From assembly GCA_022579005.1 (NCBI GenBank), contig MU401889.1, positions 1-17,718 of the forward strand: a stretch of DNA of 17,718 nt, read 5' to 3'. The notes under the pieces were generated by a model. That model was not told the origin of the DNA. It saw nothing but the letters and a program-made list of their open reading frames with translations, and searched no databases. The position numbers and the translations under genes are program-made. Shown here piece after piece: positions 1 to 10,179 of the stretch. Positions within the stretch are counted from its first letter, which is position 1; the number at the start of each line of letters is the position of its first letter. The DNA comes from Poronia punctata. Taxonomy: Eukaryota; Ascomycota; Sordariomycetes; Xylariales; Xylariaceae.

Positions 1-2711
1 GCTTTAAAGTTATTATTTAGTAATTTTAAAATAGTATTTAGCTTATATTTAAAAAGTAAAGTTAACTTTATTTTATAAAAATTATTATTATAATAATCTT
101 TTTTTTTTTAATTATAGTAACTTTTAAAGTTACTTTTAGCTTTATATTAAGTTTTTTTTTAATAAGCTTTTTTTTTTAATTTTAATAAAATCTTTATTAG
201 TTTAACTTTTTTTATTATTATTTTTAGTAGCAATATAGTAGCTATAGCATTATAACTATATATTTTATATATAAGCTAAATACGTATTATTATTAATAAA
301 AAAGTATAAGTAGCACTTTATAAAAGGTTTTAAACTAGTAATAAAATTTATATATTAAGTAAAATATTTATTTACTTTTTTTTTAGTAAAATTAATAAAA
401 AAAGTATAAAAATATGCTTAACTAATATATAAATTATTAATAAACTAATAAACAATACTTATAGTAGTTTTATTATAAAAGCTTATATATAGCTAAAAAG
501 TACAAAATAAATTTTAAATAATATTTTACTTTATATTTTATATAACTTAGCTTACTAATTAAATTATAGCAAGTTTATATAAGTTTTTATATTTATAGCT
601 AGTTTAAATAGTACAGTTTATAACTTAAGTATATTATAAACTTTTAAATATACTTTACTATATTAAATAAAAATAAGTAATTTGCTTTATTTAAATATTA
701 TTATAATAAAAAAATTTATAATATTAAGTTTTAAAATTAAAGCTATAGCAACTATAGCTATAAAGTAATAATTTTTACTAAATATAATAAAGTTTAATTA
801 TTTAAATTTTAAATACTTTTTAATTAGTATTTAACTATAATTAAAATAAATATATATTAAAGCATAATATATAAAATATTAGTTTAAGTACTTATAAGTT
901 AATATATACGCAGATAATTTATACTTTAGTACTTAAGTAAAGTTAATTAGCGCTAATATAAGCAATATAAATAAGTATTTACTTATATACTACAATATGC
1001 TAAATACTATAATTAAAGTTATAAAATAAAAGTATTATAAATAGTTAATAAATTAAAATAGTAATAATAAAGTTAGTAATAAAAATAAAAAAGTATAAAG
1101 TAAAAGGTTTATAAAATAAAAGTAGTTAATTATAAGTTAAGTTAAGTATAATTAGTATTAAACTAAAATAGCTAAGTAACCTATTTATTTATAAAAAAGT
1201 AATTATATATAAAATAAATATAATTAATTAAAGTTTAGTACTATGTTTATAAATAAACAAATAAGTTTAAAAGCTAGTTTAAAAGTAGTTTTTTTATTTA
1301 ATTTAAATTTTTTATTTTAAAAACATCTAGTTTATATTAGTATTTAAGCATTTTTTTTAAATTATATATTATATGTTTTTTTTTAATTTAAATTAAAAAG
1401 ATTAAGTTTAATATTTAAATATATTTAAAACAGTTTAAGTATATTTTAAAGTAAAAAAAATAATTTTTTAGTTTATTACTAATAAAGCACTACTTTTATA
1501 TAGCTTTTATATTAAATTATAATATATATTTATAAATAACTTAACTTAAATAAAAAAATATAACGTAATTTTAATCTTTTTTATTTTTCTTAGCTTTTTT
1601 TACTATTTTTCTTTTTAATAATTTTTTATAGTTTTTTTAAATTTTAGTTTTACTATAACTTATATTAGGTTTTTTTGCTTTTAATTTAAAACGTAAATAA
1701 TAGTAGTTAAAATAATAAAAATACTAGCTTAAAAAATAAGTGCTAACTAGTTACTATTTAGTATTATTATTTTTTTAAAGTTTAACTTTATTAATATTAT
1801 TTATAGCTTTTTTATTTTTATTATTACCGGTTTTATTAAATAATTTTAAATTATAATATTTATAGCACTTAGCTTTTTTTACTTAAAAACAAGCTAAGTA
1901 TGCTTTATTATAAAGTTTAATTGCTAACTAATAAACGTTAAAAAAAATAATGCAAAAATTAAAATAAAGCAATAATTATTATATAAAAATATATTTTAAC
2001 TATAAAAATAAATAAAAAAAGCTAAAAAATAATTATAATTTGCTAAAAGTTAATAAGAAAAAAATTTAATAGTACCTATATTAATTTTACTAAAGCAATT
2101 AATATAAATATAAACTTTTTAATTAAAAAAGGCCTAGCAAGCAACTTACTTAATTAACTATATTATATATTAAATATTAAAATATATAAATATAAAGTTA
2201 AAAATATATACTATTTATATAGTTTTAAAAAGTGCTTTATAAATTTTATAAGAATTAAAAACGTTAATAAAAACATTTTTATTTTTAATAGCAATTTATA
2301 GTTTACTATAGCAGCTAAAAAGTATAAGGTGCTTAAAATAAAGCTTGCTAACTTAATAAGGTTAAAAAAACATATTAATATAAAAAAATAAAAATAAAAA
2401 AAATTAATAGTTTAAGTTTATTATTAAAAAATATTAACACTAGTATAGCATATAATATAATTAGTAAGTATACTTAGTATTTAGTATATTAATTAAAAAT
2501 GCATACTTATAATTGCACTTTTTAATTAACTATAATATAACTACTTAAATTTTTAATAAATAATAGCTATAGTATAAAATATAAGTTACTAAAATAATAA
2601 ACCTAGCATTTTTTATATAAAGTAAGTAAATATAAATATAATAGTAATAATAGTAAGTTTTTTTATACTAAGGGCTAAAATTGCAAAAAAAGAATTAAAG
2701 TATTACTATAT
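1..2711. other. AT-rich RIP-degraded relic, no gene recognised
   Basis: This stretch is even poorer in G and C than the retrotransposon to its right, with long runs of A and T and very abundant TpA. No open frame of useful length survives on either strand. Short stop-poor phases can be read, for example near 2205-2390 on the plus strand, but I could not match any to a protein family. The pattern fits an old, repeatedly mutated transposon remnant. I saw no LTR, terminal inverted repeat, RNA gene or tandem array here. The assignment as transposon-derived is inferred from composition and context. Confidence 0.5.
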
Positions 2712-2910
2712 TGCGACGTAATTAGCATGCATGCTAGTTACGCCTTACGTTACAGGGTAGCTACAAGACTAAAGGGGAATAGCTTGATTTCTGTTTCTGT
2801 ATATATAGCCCTCATTTTCGCGTTACTTTCTAGACCTAGATATCTAGCCATCCATCGCACACCTAATACACCAAGTCATGCTTTTTAAAATACCTTCATA
2901 AAGCCATAAT
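2712..2910 (+). repeat. Truncated LTR of the same family as the 3410-16368 element
   Basis: This segment aligns without gaps to the first 199 or so bases of the 300-bp LTR at 3410, with about 23 differences over 200 positions, three of them transversions. It begins with TGCGACGTAA, holds the same central GCATGCATGC palindrome, and loses similarity just after AAGCCATAAT. The last 100 bases of the LTR are missing. It retains more C and G (CATCCATCGCAC, CCCTCATTTTCGCG) than either LTR of the complete element, so it has been mutated less. The three transversions suggest a different copy or subfamily, not a duplicate of the neighbouring 5' LTR. It could be a solo LTR or the end of a destroyed element; the upstream flank does not resemble the sequence preceding the 3' LTR at 16069. 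Confidence 0.9.
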
Positions 2911-3409
2911 TATTAAAACTAGCATAAATAGCTAAATTATATATATTAATTAATATACGCGTAAAAAAGTAAAACTTCTTTTCTTTGCAAAATCTGCATA
3001 TACTAAATAAGTAAAAAAAAACTTTTTATAAGAGAACCTTTTTTTTTATAGTAGTCTTTACTATAGCTATATAACTTTTACTATATAAGCATTATATTAA
3101 TTCTTATTATTTTATAACTTATTAAATTTAATACACCCTTTTAAAATAAGCTAATACACTAGTTTATTTTATAGCTATAAATAATACCTTTATTTTATAG
3201 TATTATAGCTTTTATAGTAATAATTATAGTGTTTTAAATTATTTTAATTTATTTTCCTAGTTTTTTTGCACTTTTATAGTAATAAGCTAGTTAATTTTAG
3301 TTTAAATAGCTTTAACATTAACTAAATTAATTTGTTACAAAAAGCTTACCTACTTATTTTATACTAAAAACTTTATAAAACTATTTACTATTATTAAATT
3401 TATTAATAT
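2911..3409. other. AT-rich spacer between truncated LTR and complete element
   Basis: About 500 bases lie between the broken LTR and the 5' LTR. The first 100 or so (with CTTCTTTTCTTTGC and AAATCTGCATATAC) keep more C than the rest. No gene, RNA or repeat was recognised. It ends in ATAT immediately before the 5' LTR; the same four bases follow the 3' LTR, a possible but weak target-site duplication in such AT-rich DNA. Confidence 0.5.
3406..3409. repeat. Candidate target-site duplication (ATAT), left copy
   Basis: ATAT precedes the 5' LTR and ATAT also follows the 3' LTR at 16369-16372. The more usual five-base Gypsy duplication is not seen (AATAT on the left, ATATA on the right). In DNA this rich in A and T a four-base match is weak evidence. 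Confidence 0.3.
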
Positions 3410-3452
3410 TGCAACGTAATTAGCATGCATGCTAGTTACGCCTTACGTTACA
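3410..3452. repeat. Nested palindromes at the LTR 5' end
   Basis: Ten bases at the LTR start (TGCAACGTAA) are inverted at 3443-3452 (TTACGTTACA) with one mismatch that a C-to-T change explains. Between them, 3415-3440 is a 26-bp palindrome centred on GCATGC, again with one transition-type mismatch. The same architecture is present at 2712-2754. At 16069-16111 it is eroded by transitions. It could form a hairpin in RNA or single-stranded DNA, or be a dyad binding site; function is unknown. Confidence 0.85.
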
Positions 3453-3709
3453 AGGTAGCTACAGGACTAAAAAGGGCTAGCTTGATTTCTGTTTCTATAT
3501 ATGTAGCCATTATTTTCGCGTTGCTTTCTAGACCTAAATACCTAGCCATCTATCGTACATACAATACACTAAGTCATGCTTTTTAAAATACCTTTATAAA
3601 GCCGTAATCAATACAAAGCCCTTAAAACCCAGTTAATACGTCTACTTTAGCTAGACCTCTTTTAGTATAAAGTTAAAGTAATCTTTAAAAATCTTTAATT
3701 TTTATTACA
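3410..3709 (+). repeat. 5' long terminal repeat (300 bp)
   Basis: The repeat starts TGCAACGTAA and ends TTTTTATTACA, so it has the TG...CA termini of retroviral-type LTRs. It aligns end to end with 16069-16368 with no indels and 32 differences, all transitions. In the first 160 bases this copy is the better preserved one at every differing site. In the last 140 bases, nearest the internal region, five sites are instead mutated in this copy (for example AAAATACC against AGGATACC). The 5' end carries nested inverted repeats (see 3410-3452). The LTR should hold the promoter and polyadenylation signals, but no specific element could be assigned. Confidence 0.95.
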
Positions 3710-3710
3710 A

Positions 3711-3728
3711 TAGTGATTTTGCTTAGAC
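3711..3728 (+). other. Candidate primer-binding site
   Basis: One base after the 5' LTR the sequence reads TAGTGATTTTGCTTAGAC. A tRNA primer-binding site should start TGG, complementary to the CCA tail; TAG is what RIP would make of TGG. Position and start fit, but I could not match the rest to a particular tRNA, and self-priming elements also exist. Confidence 0.35.
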
Positions 3729-4340
3729 AGGCGACTTATAAAAGTCCTTCTTTATAAAATAAACTATATAAAAAAAAAAAGAAGCTAGGAATTAACAACG
3801 TACCTATATATGCAAACGTACGCAAGCTAAAAATATAGTAAGTTTTTAATACTGCTAATATTTAACTAAAAAAATAAAAACAAAACACTAGCTTACTTTA
3901 AACCTTAAAAACTATAAAAATTAGCTAAAAGCCTTAGTATAAAAATAACGTGTTATAAAAAAGCTTTAAAAATAACTAAGTTATTATAGTTTAAAACTAA
4001 GCAATAAAAGCTATATAAATTAAGCTACAAAGCTAAAACTATAAAATATAATCTAGCTAGCTTACTACTTCTAGTTTAATAAGACTATAAAACTACAACT
4101 TAAAAAATACTTTTAATAGCAATTTAAAAAAACCAAGAATATAAAAAAACTAAAAAAAAACTAGAAAATAAGTAGCTAAAAAACTAGCAAAACTAGAAAA
4201 CAAGCAGCTAAAAAATTAAAAAAACTAAAAAAATTTAAATATTATAATAAACAAAAAAAGGTAGCATATTTTATAAAGTGTAAAAAAGTCTGCTATACTT
4301 AAAGCTACGTATATGCAAGCTAGCAGTTAAAAACTAAAGC
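3721..4340 (+). pseudogene. Lysine-rich coding-like relic after the 5' LTR
   Basis: Reading codons from 3721 gives a polar, lysine- and glutamine-rich relic with stops that are mostly explainable as mutated CAA, CAG or TGG. Between about 4130 and 4260 it becomes strongly charged and repetitive, with literal segments such as SKTRKQAAKKLKKLKKFKYY; many lysines may be former glutamates (GAA to AAA). The DNA there shows an imperfect repeat around ACTAGAAAA-AAG-AGCTAAAAAA (4160-4215). It could be the N-terminal part of gag, a leader ORF, or the charged C-terminus of an older nested transposase. No family was recognised. It is out of phase with the gag-like relic that follows. Confidence 0.35.
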
Positions 4341-4689
4341 AACTTAAAAATTAAACCTTTAATAAAAACTTTAAAAATTAACAGCTTGCTTAAGCAAAGA
4401 CCTTTAAAATCTTAATTAAATATAAATACTAGCTAATAACTTTTTATTATATTTTTTTCCTTTTTTAATTAACACTAGCTTTTTAACATATTTATACTTT
4501 ATTATTTTAGCTTACGTTATTTTATATAGTTTTTTTTATTTAATATATTACTTTTTATAAAACTTTATAGTTTTATAAACAAAAACTACAATTTAAGCTA
4601 CTATTTTATACTACTTAAACCTTTTGCTTTAAAACAATACTAAAGCAGTTTACTAAACTTTACCTTTACTTAAAAAGCAATATTTTTAA
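4341..4689. other. Internal region without assignable coding relic
   Basis: This stretch is T-rich and AT-rich inside the element. The phase used by the downstream gag-like relic can be followed back to roughly 4625, but above that stops and leucine/phenylalanine runs make it uninformative. No structure was recognised. Confidence 0.4.
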
Positions 4690-5650
4690 CTATTTGCTTA
4701 TACTTAGCTAGCTTTATTCTACTTCTTATTATTAACTTAAAGCTTAAAGCCCTTAAGTTAGCTAAGATTTTTGCCTTATTATTACTTTTTACTTAAAGAC
4801 CTATTTTAACTCCTACTTTTAACACTTTAACTATAAGCTATAAAAACTTAACCCTAGTTTTTACTAACTATTTTACTATTTCTTTATATAACTTTTGCGT
4901 TTTTTAGCAATATATAACCTACTTTAACCTTTTAAAGCATTTTAACTTCTTTTTTAACAGCACTAAAGTAATAAACTAGCTTAAAAAGGTTTTTTACTAC
5001 TTTAATAATTATTATATAACTTTAAAAGCCTATATTTAACTATTGCTTTAATACGCTTTAACTTATAAAGTTTATAAGCAGTTAATTTTTTTTTTAAAAA
5101 ACTACGCAAACTAAAATACTGCTTATAGCGCTATTAAGCATTATTTTTATTTAAATAATTTTAAGCAAAAGTCCTTTACTATTGCTATACTTTATAACTA
5201 TAAAAAAATATTTTAGTTAAATAATGTTAAAAGCTTGTATAAATACTTTTAATAACATTGTTTTTTTTATTAAAATGTTAAAGCTTATAATAAGCCTTAT
5301 TTTAATAACGCCGTAGTTTAAAGCTTTTTATAAAAAATACTTAACTTTATAATTTAAGCTATTTTTTTTTTTATTAGCTAAGATTTAGTAACTTTAAATA
5401 ACTTACTTATAAAAACCTTTATAATAAGCTTAACTTTTAAGCAATAAACAAATTTTACTTTTAAAAACACTAAAAGCAAAATAAAAAAAATCTTAGCTTA
5501 TTTAAAAAAAAGTTTAAGCTTTTTAAAAAACTTAATAAGCCTTTTTACTTATACCTTATTAAGGCTATTATAGCTTAGCTTAAAAATTAACAAAACGCCT
5601 AACAAGCAAAAAGTATAGCTATAGTTAATAGCTAGCTAGTAACTATTATA
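4690..5650 (+). pseudogene. Gag-like relic of the Gypsy element
   Basis: Codons starting at positions divisible by three give a long phase with relatively few stops and a protein-like mixture of hydrophobic and polar residues, for example literal SLYNFCVF near 4880, LKHFNFFFNSTKVI near 4935 and YSAIKHYFYLNNFKQKSFTI near 5115-5175. Its place between the 5' LTR and the protease is where gag belongs. The composition resembles a helical capsid, but I see no CCHC zinc knuckle and no decisive family motif, so gag is inferred from position. Stops are mostly TAA or TAG. Somewhere between about 5600 and 5850 the best phase moves back one base to that of the next relic. Confidence 0.5.
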
Positions 5651-5799
5651 AAATAAAAGCTTATTACTATTATAAACAACTTTATTTTATATTTTTAAAA
5701 AATTAAAATTATAATAAGTTAGCTAAAAGTTATTATAAAAAAACAATAAAAAATAATAAATTAACTAGCCTCTTAGCTTTTTATTAATTATAATTAGCA

Positions 5800-7190
5800 A
5801 GGTATATAAGCTGCAATATATTTAATAAACTAGCAAAGCAGCTATAGTAAACAAAAATAAAAAAGTTACTAAAGCTATTTAAATTAAAAAGCACCTAGTT
5901 ATAAGTATTAAATATATTTAAAAAACTTTTATTTATAATAAGACTATTTAAAAGCATATAATTTTAATAAAAACAAAATTATATACTTTAATAGTTAGTA
6001 GCACTTTAAAAAAAAGCGCTTACTTAAGCATATTTAATATATTACTTTACTTAATAACGTTATTATATTTAATTAAAAGCATAAAAGTATTAAAATTAAA
6101 GCATTGCGCTATATTTAAAAAAACAACCTAGCTAATAACTATAACTTTTACTTTTTAGCATACTATAAACTTAAAAAGCGCAATTTAATCTTATAAAATA
6201 TAGCTTTTAAAGCAGCATAATAGTTATAAATAAAATATATTTAATTAACATAAGTAGCTAATGCTTAAAATTAACAAAATGCTTTAGCTATAAAAAACAT
6301 TACTAATACTAAACCCTTTACCTATACTAGCAATATAAGCATAGTTAAAGCTTTATGCTAAAATAATAACTTATTTATATATAAAAGCAAAAGCTACGTT
6401 TATATAAACTAGACCTAAGATTTTATTTATATTATTATTATTAACTTTAATAGTATAAAGGTTATAAAAAAGGTTAAAAAAAGCAACAATAAAATAGCTA
6501 TTAAAATGTTTGCTATTAACTAATATAAGCTACTTTTTATATAAGTTTACTTTTATTAAAAGCTTATAAAAGTTTTTGCTTAAAAAAACAAAAATATCTT
6601 GCTATAATTAAATATTTAACTAGTTGCTTTAAAAATTAAAATATTTAATTTACTTTTTGCTACTATAAAAAATATACTTAAAAGTAAAAAAGCTAATATA
6701 AAATAGGCGCCTAATATTTATATAAAAGCTTAATAGTTATAAAATATTAAAGTTAACAAGCTGCTTTTAAAAAAAGTTAACATTATGCTTAAAAATATAA
6801 TTTTTAAAGTATTAAGCTACGCTAATATATTAATTTATTAAGTTAGCTATATTATTTAAAACGCTATAGTTAAAAATAAAAAAACTATTTATATAGCGCT
6901 TAAAAACATTAAATACTAATTTAGCTAAAAAAGCAAGAGTTAGGTTTTAATTAACGCTATAAACCTTAGCAAGCCGCCTAGCTTATAGCCTAACATAATT
7001 ACGCTTTTAAAATTAACTAATTACTTTATAGCCTTAGTTTAGTAAACTAGATTTTAGCTTATTAAAAATACGTTATAATAAGTAATTAATATAAGCAGCT
7101 ATTTTTATATTAATATTATAATAGTTGCTTTTAATATTTTATAAAATAATATTTAACTAAGTGCTTAAAGCTTTAATTTAAGGCTAACTT
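5800..7190 (+). pseudogene. Gag C-terminal or gag-pol linker relic, in phase with protease
   Basis: Codons beginning at 5882 and every third base after continue to the protease without a phase change. Many Asn and Lys codons are plausibly former Asp and Glu (GAT to AAT, GAA to AAA), suggesting an acidic protein. Literal stretches such as KPFTYTSNISIVKAL (about 6312-6356) and VLINAINLSKPPS (about 6941-6979) read like coding sequence. No zinc knuckle or catalytic motif was found. It might be the C-terminal half of a large gag, or a separate protein; the common phase with the protease points to a gag-protease polyprotein. Confidence 0.55.
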
Positions 7191-7790
7191 TGTTTTAAGT
7201 ATTTTTTATAGCTTTAAAATAGCATATAGTTACTAACTACGTTTAAACTTGCTTTAAGATTACTATTGTTATAAGCATAAAAAAGCAAGGCAAGCTTATT
7301 ATAAAAGTTATTAATACTAATGCGCAAGCTAGCCTTATTATTAAAATATATATTTTAAAGCACGCCTTGCTAGTCTAGCAAACTAGTCTTACTTAAAAAA
7401 GCTATAGTAGTAACGCTAACAAAGTTAGTTATATTAGTATTATTAAAATTAAAGTATAGCTTACTAAGCAAAGCGTTAATTTTTTATTATATATTATCTT
7501 AAAATAACATGCTTTATTTTTTTTGCTTTTAAGTATAAATTTTATTATTAAAATAAACATATTTTTATACTATTAAAATAACTACTTTATATATAATATA
7601 TAGTTTAAAAAAACAAAAATTATAATTTTAGTAACATTTATTAAAAACTAGTTTTTGCTATAGCTATTTAAAGTTATTAATATATTAAAAAACTAGCTAC
7701 TATTTACCTATTTTTAAAGCTAGCAAATAATATAATAAAGCTTTATTAAATAACTATTAAAAAAGTAGCTAATAGCAATAATAATAATAA
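7190..7790 (+). pseudogene. Retropepsin-type aspartic protease relic
   Basis: In the same phase as the upstream relic, 7313-7324 reads Asn-Thr-Asn-Ala followed by Gln-Ala-Ser-Leu-Ile. With two G-to-A changes reversed this is the active-site signature D-T-G-A of retroviral and Gypsy proteases, followed by the usual A-S-x-I. About 68 codons further, 7526-7543 reads LLSINF, the eroded counterpart of the conserved ILGxDF/LLGxDF motif that closes the retropepsin fold. The spacing and order fit the family, which cleaves the element polyprotein inside virus-like particles. The phase can be followed to about 7790 and overlaps the beginning of the pol phase, which lies one base back. Confidence 0.75.
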
Positions 7791-8499
7791 GTTTAACTTA
7801 TTTTGCTATAATTAAAATATTGCTTTAGTTATAAATTGCAACGCTGCTTTTTATAGTATGCCTTAAGAAAAAATCTTTAATATAGTGCTTAATATTAAAA
7901 AAAGCTTACTTTTAAATATTGCTAGCTTTAGCTTTACTTATTTTAAAAACGCTACACTATTTAGTTATAAGTATAATATTAATTTTAGCCTTTTTAATAT
8001 ATTTTTAATTAGTCTAGCTAATAATAAAACTATATAAGCTATACTATATAATAACGCTTTTATAAATATTTTTTGCAATGCTACTTAAAAAGTTTATTAT
8101 AAAGCCTAACAAACTAGCATTGCTACTGCTAAAAAAGCAAATTAACTAAACGCCCTAATTAAGTTATTTAATATCTTTACTATATATAAAAGCAAAGCTA
8201 AAAAAGTCTATTTTTTTAATAATGTTTTACTAAATAAAACAACCCTTTTAAGCATATATAACTAAAAAAAAAAAGCTATTAAAAAAAAAGTTATAAACGT
8301 TAAAAATAAGACTTAGTTATAGCAAAAAAGTATTTATAAAAATATTTAGCTTTAATTTGCAAAATACTTTTAAAAAATATAACTTACTTAAAAAAAAGTT
8401 ATAAAGCTACTTTAAAGCTTAAAAAAAACTAACTTTACTAATGCAAAAAAAATAGTTTTGCTAAAAATTTTTTTTTATAAAAAAATAGCTTTAGTATAA

Positions 8500-9300
8500 G
8501 ATTTTTTTAAAATAAAATGCGCTAATAATAGTATTACTTTGCTATATAAAATTAAAGCAGTGCCTTATAAAGTATAGCAAGCTAAAAGCATTTTAATTTT
8601 TACGCTATTAAAAGATAAAGTTATTAAAGTCTTGCAAACACGCTTTAAAAATAAGGTCTTAAAAAAAGCAAGCTTGCTATATTATAATATATAGTTTATA
8701 GTTAAAAAGCTTAAAAAAAGCCTATGCTTTATTAACTTAGCTACTAAGCTTAATACTATTATTATTTAAAACGCTGTTTTGCTACAAAGCTATAATAAGT
8801 TTATAAAAAAATTTGCTATATATGTTATTATATTAGTTAGCAACTTGTTTTTTAGCTATAACTAAATTAATTTTTTTATTTATAGCTATACTTTAATTAT
8901 ATTTAACATTTTACTTAGGTTACTTTAAATAATAACTTTACTATAAGGTTATATAAACTTTATTGCTTAGTTTTTATATATTATTATATAAGTTTTTTTT
9001 AATATTGCTTTTTAAAAATATAAGCCCTTTTTTAATAATATAGAAATTAAAAGCTTTATATTGTACTATAATAATTAAAAAGTTGCCTTTAAAATTAAGC
9101 AATACGTCTTAAAGCATTTAGAAAATATTAATGCTACGCTTTTTAACTTAAAACTAGCTAGTTTTACTTTAAGTGCTATAAAAAGCAAATAGTGTTGCTA
9201 ATTTGCAAAAATTGTTAGGTTTATATATAAAATATATAAAAAAAAGCCTATTAGTGCAAAGGTTATTAAAATTAAAAAATAGCCCGCGTATAAAAACATT
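8500..9300 (+). pseudogene. Reverse transcriptase domain of pol
   Basis: Recognisable blocks occur in the correct order. An N-terminal fingers block (about 8671-8760) ends in the FINLATKLN stretch, the counterpart of R-x-I-N...LN. At 8842-8868 NLFFSYN-stop-I stands for the first catalytic block DLFSGYDQI. At 8941-8973 L-stop-GYINFIA-stop-F stands for LPQGxTNSxAQF. At 9028-9051 FFNNIEIK stands for FLDDIxVK, the family's version of the YxDD box; both aspartates now read Asn through G-to-A change. Further on, 'LKHLENINATLFNLKLA' around 9112-9162 matches the usual thumb-proximal helix. With all three catalytic Asp codons changed the enzyme would be inactive even without the stops. Confidence 0.9.
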
Positions 9301-9479
9301 ATAAATATTAAAGCTTTTTTTAAGGTTATTATTTACTATAAAATATAAATTAAAAACTACTTTTAAATTTATATACTTTTTACTACTTTTTTATAAAAAA
9401 ATATAGCTTTTATTTAAAAAAGTAAGCAATAGCAGTTTATAAATTAGTTAAAACTTGCTTTAATTAACGCACTGCTTTT

Positions 9480-9760
9480 AGTTACTATTAACTATAAAAG
9501 TAAGCAAATTTACTTTTAAACTAATGCTTTTAAAATTAAATAAAAATATGTTTTAGCTTAAAAAGTAAATAAAGAAATTAAGCTAGCTTAATATAAGTTA
9601 AAATATTAAAAAGGCCTTAAGTTAAACTATAACGTTATAAAAAAAAAAGCTTTTAGTGTTGTTAAGTTATTAAAGCGCTTATAAAACTATTTTTATAATA
9701 TATAATTTATTTTAAAAACTAACGCAAAAGTTTTAATTACTTAACTAAATAATAAGTTTT
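9480..9760 (+). pseudogene. RNase H domain of pol
   Basis: At 9487-9528 the phase reads INYKSKQIYF-stop-TNA, matching the family pattern of a beta strand ending in TDAS, with catalytic Asp now Asn (AAT). A stretch near 9640-9690 (KKKAFSVVKLLKRL) corresponds to the E-x-x-A helix of RNase H, its first Lys probably a former Glu. At about 9706-9753 ILKTNAKVLIT-stop-LNN corresponds to the final strand with the second catalytic Asp (xLxTDAxxLxxxLN). Order and spacing after RT are normal for Gypsy pol. It would degrade the RNA strand of the RNA-DNA hybrid during replication. Confidence 0.85.
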
Positions 9761-10179
9761 TTGCTTTTTTAAATATAATCTTTATTTAATAAATCTTATA
9801 TATTAAAATATTTAACTTTAAGCTTTACTATATACTAAGAAAAAAATATATAGCTATAAATAGCTTATTTTAGCAACTTTAAAAGCTTACTAATAATAAT
9901 AACAATAAGTAAAAAAATAATATAAAGCAATTTATTAATATTTAGCTTAGCGCTATATTTATAAACGTTAATATAGTTTAAGCTAACTTATAAATAAGCG
10001 TAAACAAAGCCTTAAAATCTAATTATAAGTTACTTGCTTTTAGCTACTTAATTTAACTTATTAAGCTGCTGCTAAAGCTTATAGTTTAATAAACTTAAAA
10101 AAGTTAAAAAATTGCTTAATTTTTTATTATTAATATTGTTTTAAAACGCTATAATAATAAACGTAAATAAAAAAGGTTT

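Noticed and set aside
2712..2754. GCATGCATGC palindromes as a CRISPR repeat or MITE terminal repeat
   Set aside because: Only three occurrences exist, each at the start of an LTR copy, with no regular spacers and no matching inverted end at the other side of the unit.
2712..3709. The 2712 and 3410 LTR copies as the two ends of one short element
   Set aside because: The left copy lacks its last 100 bases, differs by transversions, and the 500 bases between hold no retrotransposon features. The 3410 copy pairs full length with 16069 instead.
4130..4260. Charged relic as the C-terminus of a pogo/Fot1-type DDE transposase
   Set aside because: Lysine-rich translation is expected from any A-rich RIP product. 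No catalytic motifs or terminal inverted repeats were found around it.
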